From CBDDHT01 sp965227905 (lineage in GTDB: Bacteria > Pseudomonadota > Alphaproteobacteria > Rhizobiales > Methyloligellaceae): a stretch of 64,000 bases of DNA. This document shows, in pieces, positions 53,193 through 61,777 of this stretch. A program made the position numbers and the translations under genes. Position 1 is the first letter of the stretch. Every line of letters starts with the position of its first letter. The notes beneath the pieces are model-generated. The model was not told where the DNA came from, ran no database searches, and saw only the letters and a program-made list of their open reading frames with translations. Location of the stretch: the NCBI GenBank assembly GCA_965227905.1, contig OZ245780.1, positions 5,518,001 to 5,582,000 on the forward strand, given 5' to 3'.

Positions 53193-54815
53193 ATGGCTCA
53201 AGCCCGCATCGTCAGACGGCCGCGCCGTTGGGATCAACCGTTCGGTCATGCACCGTTGTCGGCGAGAGATGTCGCTCAACTCAGAAGACTGCCTCTGTTC
53301 AGTGAGGTCGATGGCGATGATTTTCCCACCGACCTCCCGCTCGATCATCTTCTAGCCAACGATACGCGTGTCTTGCGCGCGTCAAAGGGAGACGTTGTCT
53401 TTCAGCGAGGCAGCTATGGTAACTCGCTATTTCTCGTTTTGCGCGGATCGGTCGAGCGCTTGTCTCCCTTTCTCAAAACGAATGATGTTCCCCAGGAAAT
53501 TGCGAGCGAGAAAAAGACCTGGCTTCAGATCAAGCAAGTCTGGAAGCAGCCGAACCCCACTGGGCCAGCGTCAAGACCCACCGGACAACAGTCCCAGGAC
53601 ATCGTGGCCGCGCACGAGGTTTTCGGTGTCACCGAGGCGATGACGAGAAGTCCTCGGAGCCACACGATGGTCGTCGCCGAAGACCAAACCGAGCTGCTGG
53701 AGCTGCGCTGGGCTGCACTTCGCGACCTTCGAGACTGGTCCGCATCTTTCCAGGCTGTCATTGATCGACACTACCGCGAGCGCAGCCTTAGAAGCGGTCT
53801 GCGATCGTGGTTGCAATTGGCAGACATCAACGACGATACCTTGGAAACCCTAGCCGGTTTCTGCCGTGTCGAGACCTACGGTGATTTTAGCTGGTCGCAC
53901 ACATTCCAGCGCGCGCGCCAGGACGACGATGCCCGATCAGCGATCCTGAACAGCGAGCCCATGATCGTCGAGCAAGGACATTATCTCGATGACATTCTGC
54001 TTCTCCAGGCCGGGTTTGCACGGCTCAGTCAGCCTTTCGGAAATGGCGAGAGAACGACGGGTTATCTGAAAGCAGGCGAGACGTTCGGGCACGACGAAAT
54101 CGCTGCAAGCCGGCTGTCGATCGACGCGCCGCGCGCACCGTACAGCCTCAGGGCAATGGGCTTTGCCAACATGATCCGCATACCGGGACCGGTCGCGGAG
54201 CCATTTGTTGAGACATCCAGCGCGTCGAGATCCGAAAACCTTCAAAGATCGCGGCCGTCAGCGGACGAGAGTTCAAACCTTCCCCAACCCATGATGGATT
54301 TCTTCGTCGACAACCGCTTCGTCAATGGAACGCGGGCAATGGCGATCGATACCACGCGATGCGTGGACTGCGACGATTGCGTGCGGGCATGTGCCGCAAC
54401 CCATGCCGGTTTCCCGCGCTTTGTGCGACACGGACCAACGCATGGAAACCTCATGATTGCCAATGCCTGTATGCACTGTGTCGACCCGGTTTGTCTGATT
54501 GGTTGCCCGACCGGCGCGATCCAACGTGTAGCCGACGGCGGCGGCGTCGTCATCGATGACGCATCATGCGTTGGCTGCGCGACCTGCGCAAGCAATTGCC
54601 CCTACGGCAATATCCGAATGGAAGCCGTTCGCGATGCCAACGGGACACGGCATATCGATACGGACGGGTCGCAAATTCTCCGCGCCACCAAATGCGATTT
54701 TTGCGCCGGGCAGACCAACGGTCCGGCATGCCAGCGAGCGTGCCCGCATGGCGCGCTCATCCGGATCGACATGAGCGATACCGGCACGCTCAACGACTGG
54801 ATCGCACGGCCATAG
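53193..54815 (+). CDS. cyclic-nucleotide-domain protein fused to a multi-[4Fe-4S] ferredoxin
   Basis: 540 residues. Two Crp-like beta-barrels occupy about 35-150 and 200-335 (KGDVVFQRGSYGNSLFLVLRGSVE; LLLQAGFARLSQP, GETFGHDEI). From residue 385 the chain is a DmsB/HybA-like iron-sulfur domain: CVDCDDCVRAC (Cys390, 393, 396, 400), CMHCVDPVCLIGC, CVGCATCASNC and CDFCAG...CQRACPHG, enough for four clusters. No Tat signal, so it probably lies on the cytoplasmic side. The membrane gene follows 3 bp later. A nucleotide-gated electron carrier is an appealing but unproven reading. Confidence 0.85.
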   Translation: MAQARIVRRPRRWDQPFGHAPLSARDVAQLRRLPLFSEVDGDDFPTDLPLDHLLANDTRVLRASKGDVVFQRGSYGNSLFLVLRGSVERLSPFLKTNDVPQEIASEKKTWLQIKQVWKQPNPTGPASRPTGQQSQDIVAAHEVFGVTEAMTRSPRSHTMVVAEDQTELLELRWAALRDLRDWSASFQAVIDRHYRERSLRSGLRSWLQLADINDDTLETLAGFCRVETYGDFSWSHTFQRARQDDDARSAILNSEPMIVEQGHYLDDILLLQAGFARLSQPFGNGERTTGYLKAGETFGHDEIAASRLSIDAPRAPYSLRAMGFANMIRIPGPVAEPFVETSSASRSENLQRSRPSADESSNLPQPMMDFFVDNRFVNGTRAMAIDTTRCVDCDDCVRACAATHAGFPRFVRHGPTHGNLMIANACMHCVDPVCLIGCPTGAIQRVADGGGVVIDDASCVGCATCASNCPYGNIRMEAVRDANGTRHIDTDGSQILRATKCDFCAGQTNGPACQRACPHGALIRIDMSDTGTLNDWIARP

Positions 54816-54818
54816 GTC

Positions 54819-55631
54819 ATGAGATACGGATTGCGAAATATTGCGATCACCCTGGCTGCTATCGTGCTGCTCTATTGGCTCGTCGGGCTCTATGACGCCG
54901 CACTTCGCGATCCTAGATACCTGGATGGTTGGGTTTTATGTGCCGGCATCGCAGCACAGTTCTTTTTCCATCTGCGCAAAAAATCGGCCGCACTGTCTGT
55001 TGGCCCGGCGGCATCGTGGCTCAGCGCGCACATCTTTATCGGTTATTTTGTGATCGCGGCCTTTCTCTCGCACATCAGCTTCTCAATGCCCGAATATTTT
55101 CTCGAGTGGGTCCTTTGGTTGCTGTTCCTGCTTGTCGCGACCAGTGGCGTGGTTGGCGCCTATCTGACCTGGGCTATTCCCACGAAGCTGGAACGCCGAA
55201 CCGAGCCGATCGCGTTTGAACGCATTCCGGCATTCCAGTCCATGCTCGCAAAGCAGGCCGGTGCTCTTGCGATTGACTCGGTCAACCATGCCGGATCGAT
55301 GGCCATCTCGGAACTCTATTCCGGTCAGCTCCACGCTTTTTTCCATCAGCCGCGCAATCTCTTCTCACATCTCAGAGGCTCGAAAAGACCGCTCAGGAGA
55401 CTCTGCGACGAGATCGACACGGTCGATCAATATGTCGACGAGTCCGGACGAAAGCTCCTCAATGAAATCAGAGAATTCGTCATTGAGAAGGATGCGCTCG
55501 ACTCGCACTACGCACATCAAGGCGCGCTTCAGATCTGGCTCTTCATCCACATTCCCGCAACCTATTGCATGATCGTCTTCATTCTCCTTCATGTGGCAGC
55601 TGTCTATGCGTATTCCTCTGCTGTTCCGTAG
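54819..55631 (+). CDS. cytochrome-b-like integral membrane protein
   Basis: 270 residues with about five hydrophobic helices, and histidines placed within them: AHIFIGYFVIAA, LSHISFS, FIHIPATYCMIV and LLHVAAVYAYS. These could bind b-type haem. The middle region (about 120-235) is soluble. It sits between the iron-sulfur protein and the decahaem cytochrome, which it overlaps by 26 bp, so it is the likely membrane step of this electron path. Family not named with certainty. Confidence 0.7.
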   Translation: MRYGLRNIAITLAAIVLLYWLVGLYDAALRDPRYLDGWVLCAGIAAQFFFHLRKKSAALSVGPAASWLSAHIFIGYFVIAAFLSHISFSMPEYFLEWVLWLLFLLVATSGVVGAYLTWAIPTKLERRTEPIAFERIPAFQSMLAKQAGALAIDSVNHAGSMAISELYSGQLHAFFHQPRNLFSHLRGSKRPLRRLCDEIDTVDQYVDESGRKLLNEIREFVIEKDALDSHYAHQGALQIWLFIHIPATYCMIVFILLHVAAVYAYSSAVP

Positions 55632-58020
55632 CCGCAAATCGAAGGCCGGCCCGAGGAGCCAGGACCGCGCTGTCCGCGCCTGGATGTGTGGGCGCCTCGG
55701 TCCGGATGAGGCCTGCCGCGCGGGACCGAGCGCTCGTGGACGCTGCGGTTCACGCTTTGCCTGTGAGCCAGAGAAGAGCGGTTCGGAATGGCATTGCCGA
55801 CGCCGCGACACCGATGGCGGCCCCTGTGCCGATGGTCCCAACGCGGACGGAAGCTGCCGGATTGCCGAACCGCCATGCAAGCCGGTCCGCACGCTCCGTG
55901 CGAGGCGGGAACTTGTTGCGAAATGGGCGGCAGCCGTATCGGCTGGCGCCGTAGCACTGCTCATAAGCTACGCGCAGGACCCGGAGATATTCGGTCCAGG
56001 TCCGCTCACGACAGCGCATGGGCCTGTCGGCGACTGCAAGAGTTGCCACACCAGTGTTGCGGACGGCCAGCTCGGCTGGATCCACTCAATCGTCGCCACA
56101 GCGGATTCAACAGCTGACAGCCGTGCGTGTCTGACATGCCACAAGATGCCGGGCTCGGAGCTTAAACCGCATGGATTGAGCGAAGCGCAACTGGCGCAGA
56201 TCAGCAGGTCGTTCGAGCCGGAGGTTACATCGAAATCCGCATCTGCCTTTGCACGATTGTCCAGCGCTTTGTTCCCCATCGATGCCTCTGGAGAAAGCGA
56301 CATCTTCTGCGCCTCGTGCCATCAGGAGCATCAGGGAAAAATGGTCGATCTCACGACAATGTCCGATGCGCGATGTCATACTTGCCACAAGATGCAGTTC
56401 AGCAGTTTCAGCAAAGACCACCCTGAGTTCGACAACTTTCCATTTCGCCGACGCACCCGGATTGCGTTCGATCATAGCGGTCATTTCGGAAAGCACTTCC
56501 CTGAACTGACGGCCAAAGGCGGCAAAGAGAAAGAGTCCGTTCCCAGTGACTGTGCCGATTGCCATACGAGCGGCACTGAGGGTCGGCATATGGGCGTCAA
56601 ACCCTTTGCCGAGGCTTGTTCCTCATGCCATCTCGGCCAGATCGTCGGCGACGATCGCGCCACAGGGCCGAAAGGGATCGCGCTCCTCACCCTTCCCGGC
56701 CTGGACGTCGAAACATTGAATGAGAAGAAAGCCGAGATCGGCGCGTGGCCTGCCGAGTCGGAGGCAGAGATCACGCCCCTCATGAAGCTGCTCATCGGCC
56801 GTGACGAAGAACGACGCGCGATGCTGCAAACAATCGCAGATCTCGACCTGCTCGATCTGACGGAAGCCTCCGATGAAGAACTGAAAGCCGTCACGCGCCT
56901 TGTGTGGGAAATCAAATCCCTCGTTCATTCCCTCGTGACTTCGAAGATGTCGCAAGTTTTGAACAAGATCGGGTCGGGGTCCGAAGCCGAGATCGATACC
57001 GACCTGATCGCCAAACTGACAGCCAATATGCCGCGTGACGTCTTCGTCAACGCACAGCGCGAATGGCTTCCCAATCTTGGCAAGGAAATGCGCGCGCGAC
57101 TGGCAGGTGCTGTCAAACCCGAGCCGGACAAGGACGCGGTCTCACCGTCCCCCGCTACACAAGGGAAAGAAACGCCCAAGAAAGAATCGAAGTTAGAGAC
57201 CAGGCCAACGCGCAAACGCACACGAGTGGCATCGGAACGTTGGCGGATCGATGCATTCGGAAATCTTGTTAAAGGCGACAAGCCTGCTAACGACGCTGAC
57301 AGTGCCGAAGACACACAACAAAGCGATGAACCCGAGAACGAGCCGGAAAGAACGGCAGAGCCGGAGCAAGAAACGAAACCCGAAACGGCCTCTCAGGAAG
57401 CCGAGACGCAAGAAGAGGCCCCTGAGAACGAAGGCACCAGTGATACTGCCGCCGTCGATCCGGAGAGCTGGGCCGAGTTCGGTGGCTGGTATCGGATGGA
57501 CTACGCAATTCTGTACAAACCGACGGGCCATGCCGATGGATTCTTGCGCGCCTGGTTGGATTTCTCTGGCCGACTTTCAGGTCCCAAGGACTCTGGTCTT
57601 GTTAGTCCCGTATTTGCGCTCCTCAGCAGCAAGGACGCACAGGGCCAATGCACGAAATGTCACAGTGTGGATCAGGGCAAAGGCGAGAGTCGCCGTGTCA
57701 ACTGGAGCCCGTCATCGCTGAACACACGGGCAAGTAAATTCACGGCGTTCAATCACGAACCGCATTTCGGCCTGGTCGCCGATAAGAGCGGTTGCCTGAC
57801 CTGTCACGCGCTGGATGACAAGGCGGGATTCATGGATAGCTACAAAGCGCATGACCCGAAGAACTTTCGTTCCAACTTCAAGCCCGTGAAAAAACAGACC
57901 TGTAGCGAATGCCATGGGAACAATGTCGCGCGCGAAGATTGCCTTCTGTGTCACACCTATCATGTGGATGGCGTGACGACGCCGATTACGATGACGAAGA
58001 TACCCGGCGTGAAGAAGTGA
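55606..58020 (+). CDS. decahaem c-type cytochrome with Cys-rich N-terminal domain
   Basis: About 804 residues from the ATG at 55606 (ATG 55591 is also possible). Residues 25-95 are a cysteine-rich module before the membrane: CGRLGPDEACRAGP, CGSRFACEP, WHCRR, GGPCADGPNADGSC and CKPVRTLRARRE. One helix follows (about 107-126). Then come ten CxxCH sites: CKSCH, CLTCH, CASCH, CHTCH, CADCH, CSSCH, CTKCH, CLTCH, CSECH, CLLCH. About residues 490-600 are a Glu/Lys-rich linker between haem groups 6 and 7. The Cys-rich part faces the cytoplasm and could bind metal and dock the ferredoxin. Confidence 0.85.
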   Translation: MRIPLLFRSRKSKAGPRSQDRAVRAWMCGRLGPDEACRAGPSARGRCGSRFACEPEKSGSEWHCRRRDTDGGPCADGPNADGSCRIAEPPCKPVRTLRARRELVAKWAAAVSAGAVALLISYAQDPEIFGPGPLTTAHGPVGDCKSCHTSVADGQLGWIHSIVATADSTADSRACLTCHKMPGSELKPHGLSEAQLAQISRSFEPEVTSKSASAFARLSSALFPIDASGESDIFCASCHQEHQGKMVDLTTMSDARCHTCHKMQFSSFSKDHPEFDNFPFRRRTRIAFDHSGHFGKHFPELTAKGGKEKESVPSDCADCHTSGTEGRHMGVKPFAEACSSCHLGQIVGDDRATGPKGIALLTLPGLDVETLNEKKAEIGAWPAESEAEITPLMKLLIGRDEERRAMLQTIADLDLLDLTEASDEELKAVTRLVWEIKSLVHSLVTSKMSQVLNKIGSGSEAEIDTDLIAKLTANMPRDVFVNAQREWLPNLGKEMRARLAGAVKPEPDKDAVSPSPATQGKETPKKESKLETRPTRKRTRVASERWRIDAFGNLVKGDKPANDADSAEDTQQSDEPENEPERTAEPEQETKPETASQEAETQEEAPENEGTSDTAAVDPESWAEFGGWYRMDYAILYKPTGHADGFLRAWLDFSGRLSGPKDSGLVSPVFALLSSKDAQGQCTKCHSVDQGKGESRRVNWSPSSLNTRASKFTAFNHEPHFGLVADKSGCLTCHALDDKAGFMDSYKAHDPKNFRSNFKPVKKQTCSECHGNNVAREDCLLCHTYHVDGVTTPITMTKIPGVKK

Positions 58021-58065
58021 GGCGATGGTCGGGATACCAGGGTATCGCCAAGGACCGTTTTTCTG

Positions 58066-58608
58066 CCGGTGCGGTCCGGCATGGTTCGGCCGTGGTTGTG
58101 AGACTTGAGTCCATTTCGCTCACGGCTATTCCATGCCTTCGGCACGGGCCTCCGCGGGGGCGCCCTGACCGGGCGGCGGCCGCTTGGCCTTGCCTCGCTA
58201 GTCGCTCGGTTATCCTTTGCTCTATGAAAGATCGTGGTGTTTGGCTGGAGCTATACGGCACGACTTCCAATAGGTCTGAGACAACCGCGCCATAGTGGCG
58301 CGGCAAGCGCGACTGCGCGTTGGCCGGTCAGGCCGCCCCCGCGGAGGCCCGCGCGAAAGCGCGGGGTAGCCGTGAGCGAGATGGACTCAGATCGATCAAC
58401 ACGGCCAGACCATGCCGGATAGCGCCAGAGCATTGGCGAGAAGCGAGAAGCGATTACGGACAACCGCGCCATAGTGGCGCGGCAAGCGCGACTGCGCGCC
58501 GGCCGGTCAGGCCGCCCCCGCGGAGGCCCGCGCGTCAGCGCGGAACAGCCGTGAGCGAAATAAACTGAGATCTACCAGCACGGCATCATCACACCGGACC
58601 GCACCAAC
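58066..58608. repeat. dispersed repeat: two direct and one inverted copy
   Basis: Direct copies begin at 58280 and 58459 (period 179 bp; shared ACAACCGCGCCATAGTGGCG ... CCCCCGCGGAGGCCCG ... AGCCGTGAGCGA). The complement of 58066-58205 is a third copy (CCCCCGCGGAGGCCCG, AGCCGTGAGCGA). Their inner arms form GC-rich stems. They fill the 695-bp gap between the convergent operons; short frames across them are products of the repeat. A role in ending transcription is plausible. Confidence 0.8.
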
Positions 58609-58715
58609 AACACGGCACCATCCCGCCGGACCGCACCGGCCAAACAGCACGATCGAAAGATCATCAGCCATAAGCCAAAAAAATGGGAGACTCACTCGAG
58701 CCTCCCCAGTTGGCG

Positions 58716-59999
58716 CTACAGCTCCAAAATCAAATCGCTCTTCGGCCGGGTAATACACGGCAGACATGTTCCCGGCGCCGGTTCCTTTGCAGGACGGCTG
58801 AGATAGGTGACCTCGCCTTGCCGCACCGGTGTCGCGCACATTCCGCAAATGCCCTGGCGGCATCCGCAACGGGCCTTGATGCCTTCAGCTTCCGCAAGCT
58901 CAAGAAGAGACCCGCCTTCCGCTGACCAATTGCCCGTCACGCCAGACCGCGCGAAGGCAACCTTGAAACGATCGCCACTCTCCACACTCGGACTATGCGC
59001 AGGCGGGCGCTCACGCTTTGTCGTTGCTTCGGCAAATCTCTCGAGCCTCACATTCTCCTGCGGAATTCCGAGGCGGGCGAGATCCCGCGTAACCGAGTCG
59101 ATCATCCCTCCGGGACCGCAAACATAGATCTCGCATTCTCTCGCCTTCAAGAGAGGCTCCATGAGAGGGACGCCGATATGTCCCGCGACATCGTAGTCAA
59201 CGCCTCGGCGGCAAGTCTTGGTCGGCCAGCTATAGGCGATGACGGTCCTGAATCTGGGATGATATTTACGGGCATGCTCAAGATGCCCCCGCATGAGATG
59301 CTCGGTACTGTTGCGGGTACCGTAGAAGAGCCACACCTCTCTCGGTGATTTCTCAGCACTCAACTGGTGCAGCATGCTCATGAACGGGGTCAGCCCGACC
59401 CCCCCGGCGATGAAAACAATTGGTTTTTCCGAATTCGGATCGAGGACGAAGTCACCCGAGGGCGCAAAGGCCTCAACGATGGCTCCTTCCTGCAGATGAT
59501 CGTGAAAGTAGTTGGATGCGATCCCAGGCGGAACAGCAGGTTCTCCTGGTGCCCCCGCAATCCGCTTGATCGAGATCCGATAGTAGCGCTGTTCAGTCGG
59601 ATTGCTGGTCAGGGAATAGCAGCGAACGACTGCCTGCTTCTGACCCGGCACTGCCAGCTTGAAGGTGAGGAACTGCCCGGCCTCGAAAGGTGGAAGCGGC
59701 CGCCCATCGTAAGGTACCAGATAGAACGAGCAGACACTCTGCGCATGATCTTCATAGATTCTGCGTTCGACGCGGAACTTACGCGTTCCCTGCCAGGCCT
59801 GATCATGAGTCAGTCTTTTCGCCGACTGTGCACGAAAGCTACGGGCGGCCAGCTGATCGAATTCTCGAAGATATTCCTTGTTGAGGCGAGACAGCTTCAT
59901 TCGCCGTCCAGCAAGAGCCGTTGCACTCGCCGCGGCCTTTAGCGTCGCAGCACTCATAATCAGCAATCCGCCGATCTCGATCATCAATGATGTCTGCAT
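58716..59999 (-). CDS. FAD/NAD(P)-dependent oxidoreductase with 2Fe-2S domain, membrane-anchored
   Basis: 427 residues. The N-terminus is hydrophobic (IEIGGLLIMSAATLKAAASATALAG), suggesting an anchor. The ferredoxin-reductase part has CYSLTSNP (FAD), FIAGGVGLTPFMSMLH and YVCGPGGMIDSV (NAD). The C-terminus is a plant-type ferredoxin: CGCRQGICGMC ... C (last Cys in TCLPCI). This is the Hcr/benzoate-dioxygenase-reductase layout. It would move electrons from NAD(P)H to a carrier of this locus. It is transcribed towards the decahaem gene. Confidence 0.9.
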   Translation of the reverse strand: MQTSLMIEIGGLLIMSAATLKAAASATALAGRRMKLSRLNKEYLREFDQLAARSFRAQSAKRLTHDQAWQGTRKFRVERRIYEDHAQSVCSFYLVPYDGRPLPPFEAGQFLTFKLAVPGQKQAVVRCYSLTSNPTEQRYYRISIKRIAGAPGEPAVPPGIASNYFHDHLQEGAIVEAFAPSGDFVLDPNSEKPIVFIAGGVGLTPFMSMLHQLSAEKSPREVWLFYGTRNSTEHLMRGHLEHARKYHPRFRTVIAYSWPTKTCRRGVDYDVAGHIGVPLMEPLLKARECEIYVCGPGGMIDSVTRDLARLGIPQENVRLERFAEATTKRERPPAHSPSVESGDRFKVAFARSGVTGNWSAEGGSLLELAEAEGIKARCGCRQGICGMCATPVRQGEVTYLSRPAKEPAPGTCLPCITRPKSDLILEL

Positions 60000-60058
60000 G
60001 TTATCGTTCCTTGGTTCACTATCGGCCTTCGTTCCGACTCAGCGCAGCGGTGCGGATG

Positions 60059-61708
60059 TCAGTAGACGACCTGAATCTCGGCACGGCCACCGTAACCATC
60101 CGGCCGGTCTTCATTGAGGGCGTAATAGGTCTCGAACTGCAGCTGCACATGGCGCCCGAGCGCTTGCTGCAATTGCGCGCCGATAGCGACGCTGTCGAAG
60201 CCGTCGCCGCTCAGATCGTGGCGGCCGGCAATTTCGAGAATGAGATTGCGACGCTTGTTGTCCCAAAACGCCTGATAGCCAACAGCGCCGCCGATCACGC
60301 TGTTCGTGGTGAACGGATCGAGCTCCGACAGGTAGGTGCTGAGACTTGGCGAGGCGAACAGAATACCTGTGTTTGCCAATGGCCCGCCGACAACGGCTTC
60401 GCGACCGGCCTGGGTAAAATTGCCAATTCCCAGGAACGAGTTGAAATAGACGATATCATTCGACTCTTTGACGTTTCTCGAAAACTCGGCCGACAGCAAT
60501 GTGCCGTTTCCAACCACATTGCCGGGAATCTCGTCTTCAAGTGCGATCGATGTATTGATCCGGAACGCGGTACTGAGGCCACCGAGAACGGCAAGACGTT
60601 GGATTGCCGATGCGCCGATATAGAGACCATCACCATTCCCGGAATCGTTCACATAGATCACATCGAGATTGTACGTACTGAGATGGGTGTCCGCCGCAAT
60701 GAAGAGACCGAACATGTCTTCATCGCCCGGGTCACGCGAGATGTCATTGCGATCGAGCCGGTTCCAGCCCCACATTGCCGAAACCCTGAAGTTCGATGTG
60801 CCTGGAAACGGGATATTGTTGCGGATCAGACCGACTGCATCGATCGTATCGTTGATCAAGATCCCTTCCTGAAAGACGAGCGGCTGGCGACCGACGGTGA
60901 AACCAAGGTCCCAAGGCCTCACGCCCTGCCTGTCGATGACCGGGAAGAGACTGCCGATATCTCCCTCAAAGAACAGAGTCTCGACGCTGGCCGTAAACTC
61001 GTCATTGAAGCCCTCACTAGCGCCTTCGAAAGTGTAGCGGGTGAAACGATCCGGCCGGTTGTTGTCCGTCGCGCGGATACCCAGCAGGATCTTTTCGGTT
61101 CCGGTCAACTGGAGGTTGGCGAAAAAATCCAGCCTGTTCGCAATCTCCGTTTCGCGCTCAGCGCCCGACCGCCCGCTATCGAATGACTGAAAGGCCGTAC
61201 GGTTGATCAGATAGGCCCAAAGCCGTGGCTGCCAGACCGCACCGATAATCGGCACTTCAAAGCCCGGTGAGAGATTTCCCGTATCGAGAAAGCCATTTCC
61301 CAGCTCCAGGAGGAGTTTGGGACGGGATGGAAGACGGGCCGTATCCTTCCCGCCCGGGCCTGGTTCTGCGTCGGATACCTTGTCCTTCAGATCCGACGGA
61401 TCATGCTTCTGGTCCGGTGTCTGAAGACCTTTTTCCGTCTTGAATGGAACATACTCGTCCTTCAGTTCCTCGACCTCGACACGATCTCCCAATGGCCAGA
61501 ACCAGCTATACCAGGGTCTCTTCTCCTCATGCTTTGCGAGCTTGTTGGACTTGCCCGCCTTCTCCGTTCTCTGAGGCTTGTATGTCTTCTGATTGTATTG
61601 AGTCAGCCCCGGATCCGTACCGGCCACAAGTAGGGCTAATCCCAAGAGGAGTGTTGCGGCATACGATACACTCCTCGTGCGAACGAGTTGCTTCATTCCT
61701 GACTTCAT
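60059..61708 (-). CDS. outer-membrane beta-barrel protein (porin-like)
   Basis: 549 residues. A signal peptide (YAATLLLGLALLVAGTDPGLT) precedes a charged linker (about 35-115) and then an amphipathic barrel ending in VQVVY-like aromatic strand (AEIQVVY), the usual barrel terminus. It contains alternating strands such as ANLQLTGTEKILLGIRATDN and LDVIYVNDSGNGDGLYIGASA. Family name uncertain; it could be a porin for a cytochrome conduit (compare MtrB-like/porin-cytochrome loci), because it lies 69 bp downstream of the pentahaem gene on the same strand. Confidence 0.72.
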   Translation of the reverse strand: MKSGMKQLVRTRSVSYAATLLLGLALLVAGTDPGLTQYNQKTYKPQRTEKAGKSNKLAKHEEKRPWYSWFWPLGDRVEVEELKDEYVPFKTEKGLQTPDQKHDPSDLKDKVSDAEPGPGGKDTARLPSRPKLLLELGNGFLDTGNLSPGFEVPIIGAVWQPRLWAYLINRTAFQSFDSGRSGAERETEIANRLDFFANLQLTGTEKILLGIRATDNNRPDRFTRYTFEGASEGFNDEFTASVETLFFEGDIGSLFPVIDRQGVRPWDLGFTVGRQPLVFQEGILINDTIDAVGLIRNNIPFPGTSNFRVSAMWGWNRLDRNDISRDPGDEDMFGLFIAADTHLSTYNLDVIYVNDSGNGDGLYIGASAIQRLAVLGGLSTAFRINTSIALEDEIPGNVVGNGTLLSAEFSRNVKESNDIVYFNSFLGIGNFTQAGREAVVGGPLANTGILFASPSLSTYLSELDPFTTNSVIGGAVGYQAFWDNKRRNLILEIAGRHDLSGDGFDSVAIGAQLQQALGRHVQLQFETYYALNEDRPDGYGGRAEIQVVY

Positions 61709-61777
61709 CCCTGTCGGTTTCGTTTTCGAAACGCGTTTTTCGCAATCAGATCGTTGTCCGTTGCGCAGTCTTAAACG

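Noticed and set aside
58251..58472. A 73-residue minus-strand gene in the 58-kb repeat
   Set aside because: The frame follows the repeat and recurs in its other copies, so it is a by-product of the repeat.
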